Below, piece by piece: positions 5,837 to 7,909 of a DNA stretch of 7,909 nucleotides; positions within the stretch are counted from its first letter, which is position 1; every line of letters begins with the position of its first letter. The stretch spans positions 1 to 7,909 of the forward strand of contig SHZG01000107.1 in the NCBI GenBank assembly GCA_009692395.1. The letters are read 5' to 3'. This DNA comes from Methylococcales bacterium (GTDB taxonomy: Bacteria; Pseudomonadota; Gammaproteobacteria; Methylococcales; Methylomonadaceae). The notes beneath the pieces were generated by a model. The model saw nothing but the letters and a program-made list of their open reading frames with translations, did no database searches and had not been told where the DNA came from. The translations under genes were made by a program, and so were the position numbers.

Positions 5837-7372
5837 TCATTCAGTTAAAGCGGCAGTCATATCACGCCGAAAACTCAGCGTGTACTGTATCTTATTTAAA
5901 GCTCTGGTTATTTGGTCGTATTGGTGTTCGCTGGGTATATTTTTGGCAACTAAATCGCAACATTCAGGCGCGAGATAACGGGCAAAATCACCCAGATAAT
6001 AACAAGCATACATTTCGGAGGGCGTTAATTTTTGTTGCGTGTAGCGATGTATTGCATTACTCACTTGCTCAGAAAATTTCACACTCCACGCGTGTTGTAT
6101 ATGAATCAAAATCGACAACACGGTGGATAATTCTTTTTCTTTGGCAGTGGTTAATAATTGCGTGGCAAGGCGTTCAGCGTGCGCAGGCGGTATTACGCGC
6201 CACAGTTCGATTTGATTAATATCAAAGCGCGTTAAAAAGGTTTCTGCCCACGCGGCATCAGGATAATTTTGCAAGGCTTGTTTCCACGCATCTTGAATAG
6301 TTTTACGCCATTCATGTTTAGCCAATAATGCCAGACTGTCATCGGGTGATAACTGCCACTGTGCTGACCAATAGGCAGGTGGCACAAAACTCAACGCTTG
6401 CTCTAACCACCACGCTTTTTCGCCTTTGCCTTGCGGTGGCTTTGCTTCAATGCCATCAATTAACCACGCTTTATCCCACGTTTCGGGCAGTTCAACGATG
6501 AGTTTAGATTTTTTAAACAAACCGCCTTTTTCAAAACGTAACCAAGTGTTTAAGCGTTGTTTTTGTCGTTGGCTAAAAGCTGAATCTGGTAAAGAACCCA
6601 ATAAAGTTGCGGTAAGTTGGCGCACGCCTTTACTTCTATCCTCTAAACAAGCAGTTAAAAACGCTTCATCAGCACTGCTTAAATTAACACTGAACACCGA
6701 CAATAAACTTTGTCGAGTTGCCGCAGGTTCTTGTTGCCAAACGGCTATTAATAATTCACGGGCTTTAGCGGCATCTTGCTGACGATATTGGCGTAAATAT
6801 TCCTCACGTTGTGCAGGACTGCCTTCTTCCCAAATACTCACATCGTCCAATATTGCGCCTGTCTGCACCAGAAGTTTTTGCCAGTCAGGATGTTGCGCGG
6901 CTAACCACTGCCCGCGTTTATCAATCAACGCCGTAATCGCAGGGCGAATACTCCGATTTTGCGCCGCAAGTTCTAATAACGGCGGACTTAACGCAAACGG
7001 TACGCGCCGTTTAACCGTAGTCGCCAGTGCCAACCACTCAGGCAGAATCGCTTTTAACTCGCTGTCATTTAAAAAGCGTTGCAAGTGACTAATACACAGC
7101 GGCGATAATAACGGCAACGGCAACGGCTCAGCATCATCGGCAACGGGTAACGTGCCGCTAAACGTCGCCGCTTGTTGTTCTGCTAAACGATACTGCGTTA
7201 TCAATGCCGCCGCGCTCAGCAAAGCTTGTTCCCGTGCTTCGCCTGTGGGTACGGTATTATTTGGATAAAGCTGGTTGATATACGCCTGTAAATCACCGTC
7301 CGCACTCAATGGCGCGTTTTGCCGTTCTGTACCGATGAGGCTGTATTTAATGAGGTCTTGCCAAATTTGCAT
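5837..7372 (-). CDS. DUF5691-family protein, MoxR-operon component
   Basis: Intact 511-residue frame, ATG at 7370-7372 with AAGAGA about nine bases upstream, TGA at 5837-5839. The N-terminus 'WQDLIKYSLIGTERQ' (4-18) and the centre 'LEDRSKGVRQLTATLLGSLP' (about 242-261) are typical of DUF5691 as I know it. The central part has the look of HEAT-type helical repeats, and the rest is rich in amphipathic helices and tryptophan. No signal peptide, membrane segment or catalytic motif is visible, so a cytoplasmic scaffold or substrate-binding role is inferred. Members are found beside SWIM zinc-finger, MoxR, DUF5682 and VWA genes, and here the MoxR and DUF5682 genes do follow. It is the only core gene of the set with no damage. 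The start lies 13 bases after the stop of the broken gene at 7386, suggesting co-transcription. Confidence 0.85.
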   Translation of the reverse strand: MQIWQDLIKYSLIGTERQNAPLSADGDLQAYINQLYPNNTVPTGEAREQALLSAAALITQYRLAEQQAATFSGTLPVADDAEPLPLPLLSPLCISHLQRFLNDSELKAILPEWLALATTVKRRVPFALSPPLLELAAQNRSIRPAITALIDKRGQWLAAQHPDWQKLLVQTGAILDDVSIWEEGSPAQREEYLRQYRQQDAAKARELLIAVWQQEPAATRQSLLSVFSVNLSSADEAFLTACLEDRSKGVRQLTATLLGSLPDSAFSQRQKQRLNTWLRFEKGGLFKKSKLIVELPETWDKAWLIDGIEAKPPQGKGEKAWWLEQALSFVPPAYWSAQWQLSPDDSLALLAKHEWRKTIQDAWKQALQNYPDAAWAETFLTRFDINQIELWRVIPPAHAERLATQLLTTAKEKELSTVLSILIHIQHAWSVKFSEQVSNAIHRYTQQKLTPSEMYACYYLGDFARYLAPECCDLVAKNIPSEHQYDQITRALNKIQYTLSFRRDMTAALTE

Positions 7373-7385
7373 GGGAGTATTCTCT

Positions 7386-7798
7386 TTATAGTGGCTCAGT
7401 TAAATATTGACCAAATTCTTGATATAACTTTGAATTATCTTTGATAATTTGTCGTTTAAATGCTGTAAATGCCGATGCTGAATTTAAATGAGATTTTATT
7501 TTTATTAGCCAGTGCTTTTTATCGTCGTCATCATAAGTATCATCATAAGAAATCAAGCAATCTTGATAATATTTTTTTCCATTAATAAATTATTACGCAA
7601 ATTATCGGAGTCAATCGCTTTTAATGTGGTCGTGCCATTAAAAACCGCCAGTAATAAATCTTGTGTATTAAGCGTTATTTGGCTGTTATTCATCACTTCT
7701 ATTGCAACCTTTTCATAAGGAAAGGGTTTGAAATTATATTTTAACTGTTGTTCAACTGCATGACTTAAATCCACACGATTACCCACAACTTCCCACAA
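7386..7798 (-). pseudogene. Unrecognised gene, 5' end removed by IS and frameshifted
   Basis: The native sequence begins at 7771, where the IS ends; an apparent TTG start (7796-7798) lies inside IS DNA. The frame reads 'DLSHAVEQQLKYNFKPFPYE', then 'KVAIEVMNNSQITLNTQDLL', 'AVFNGTTTLKAIDSDNLRNN' and 'LLMEKN', and stops at 7553. Adding one base to the seven-T run at 7572-7578 (A on the coding strand) continues it as 'MEKKYYQDCLISYDDTYDDD' ... 'HWLIKIKSHLNSASAFTAF' ... 'LYQEFGQYLTEPL' to TAA at 7386-7388. So about 128 C-terminal residues survive. I do not recognise the family. It has no cysteine-rich SWIM signature, so I see no support for it being the SWIM partner, although it sits in that gene's usual position upstream of DUF5691. 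It is acidic, soluble-looking, and lower in G+C than the neighbouring genes. Confidence 0.65.
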
Positions 7799-7909
7799 TG
7801 CGGTACAGTAAGATAATTTGAACTAACAAACCGATGATAGCAATGAACTGGATACAACAGGAACTGGGGGTCTGTGCTTGGGCGACACGAGACGTGTTGC
7901 GAGGTTGTA
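7772..7909 (+). mobile_element. Inner end of an IS4/Tn5-like insertion sequence, right copy (cut by window edge)
   Basis: Inverted copy of 11-148, 137 of 138 bases identical. The terminus CACACGATTACCC at 7772 abuts the interrupted gene on its left. The heptamer CCCACAA occurs at 7782-7788 and 7792-7798. About 70 bases in, the transposase frame opens rightward and leaves the window. Because both copies face outward with inner ends toward the enclosed genes, the arrangement matches a composite transposon such as Tn5 seen from inside. Independent insertion of the same IS at two places would look identical. Confidence 0.75.
7843..7909 (+). pseudogene. Transposase N-terminal fragment, IS4/Tn5-like, right copy, probably frameshifted
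   Basis: ATG at 7843 (alternative at 7834) opens MNWIQQELG, with the same five-G run at 7866-7870 as the left copy. In the -1 frame the continuation is GLCLGDTRRVARL, which fits the IS4/Tn5 N-terminal DNA-binding segment; in frame 0 it is 'VCAWATRDVLRGC', which does not. The frame is open at the window edge. Intact status cannot be judged from 22 codons. Confidence 0.55.

Noticed and set aside
6426..6782. Plus-strand frame of 118 codons opposite DUF5691
   Set aside because: Antisense shadow of an intact 511-codon gene; its sequence is not protein-like.
1..7909. Terminal inverted repeats of a linear plasmid, phage or hairpin telomere
   Set aside because: The repeat carries a transposase start whose frame runs off the window, and the left side has ten extra bases continuing that frame. 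The repeat interrupts genes, as an IS does.

Overview
The window appears to be bacterial, probably gammaproteobacterial. Short palindromic repeats of the 'TTCCCACGCG' and 'GGCAACCCAA' kind, together with a VapBC pair of the 'PHPDI' type, remind me of Beggiatoa/Thiothrix-like sulfur bacteria. That placement is a low-confidence impression from gene content and repeats, not from any marker gene. Every convincing chromosomal gene lies on the minus strand.

Layout, right to left in transcription order: (i) the inner end of an IS4/Tn5-like insertion sequence (7772-7909); (ii) a gene of unknown function cut by that IS and carrying a frameshift (7386-7771); (iii) an intact DUF5691-family gene (5837-7372); (iv) a YehL-like MoxR AAA+ ATPase gene broken by two frameshifts (4684-5760); (v) an intact TPR protein with a C-terminal SEC-C zinc motif (3558-4577); (vi) an intact 148-residue protein I do not recognise (2897-3343); (vii) a DUF5682 (YehM-like) gene interrupted by two in-frame stop codons (577-2772); (viii) a broken vapBC toxin-antitoxin pair (99-523), whose toxin gene is cut by a second, inverted copy of the same IS end (1-148).

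The backbone DUF5691 - MoxR ATPase - DUF5682 is the core of a conserved but functionally unassigned operon. In many bacteria it also includes a SWIM zinc-finger protein and a VWA-domain protein (E. coli yehLMPQ is the related set). By analogy with other MoxR/VWA pairs it is thought to act as an ATP-driven chaperone or remodelling system. Here the VWA and SWIM partners are missing, two of the three core genes are broken, and TPR/SEC-C and hypothetical genes sit between ATPase and DUF5682.

The main theme is decay. Nonsense codons of all three types (TAA, TAG, TGA), single-base losses in A-runs, a small deletion and two IS truncations hit most genes. The three intact genes are DUF5691, TPR/SEC-C and the 148-residue gene. 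Each sizeable intergenic gap between the core genes carries a different palindromic repeat. The two IS ends form a 138-bp inverted repeat (one mismatch), so the segment resembles the inside of a composite transposon. It could equally be a contig that stops at each end where assembly reached a multicopy IS. Sequencing error in homopolymers cannot be excluded for the frameshifts, but it does not readily explain the nonsense codons.
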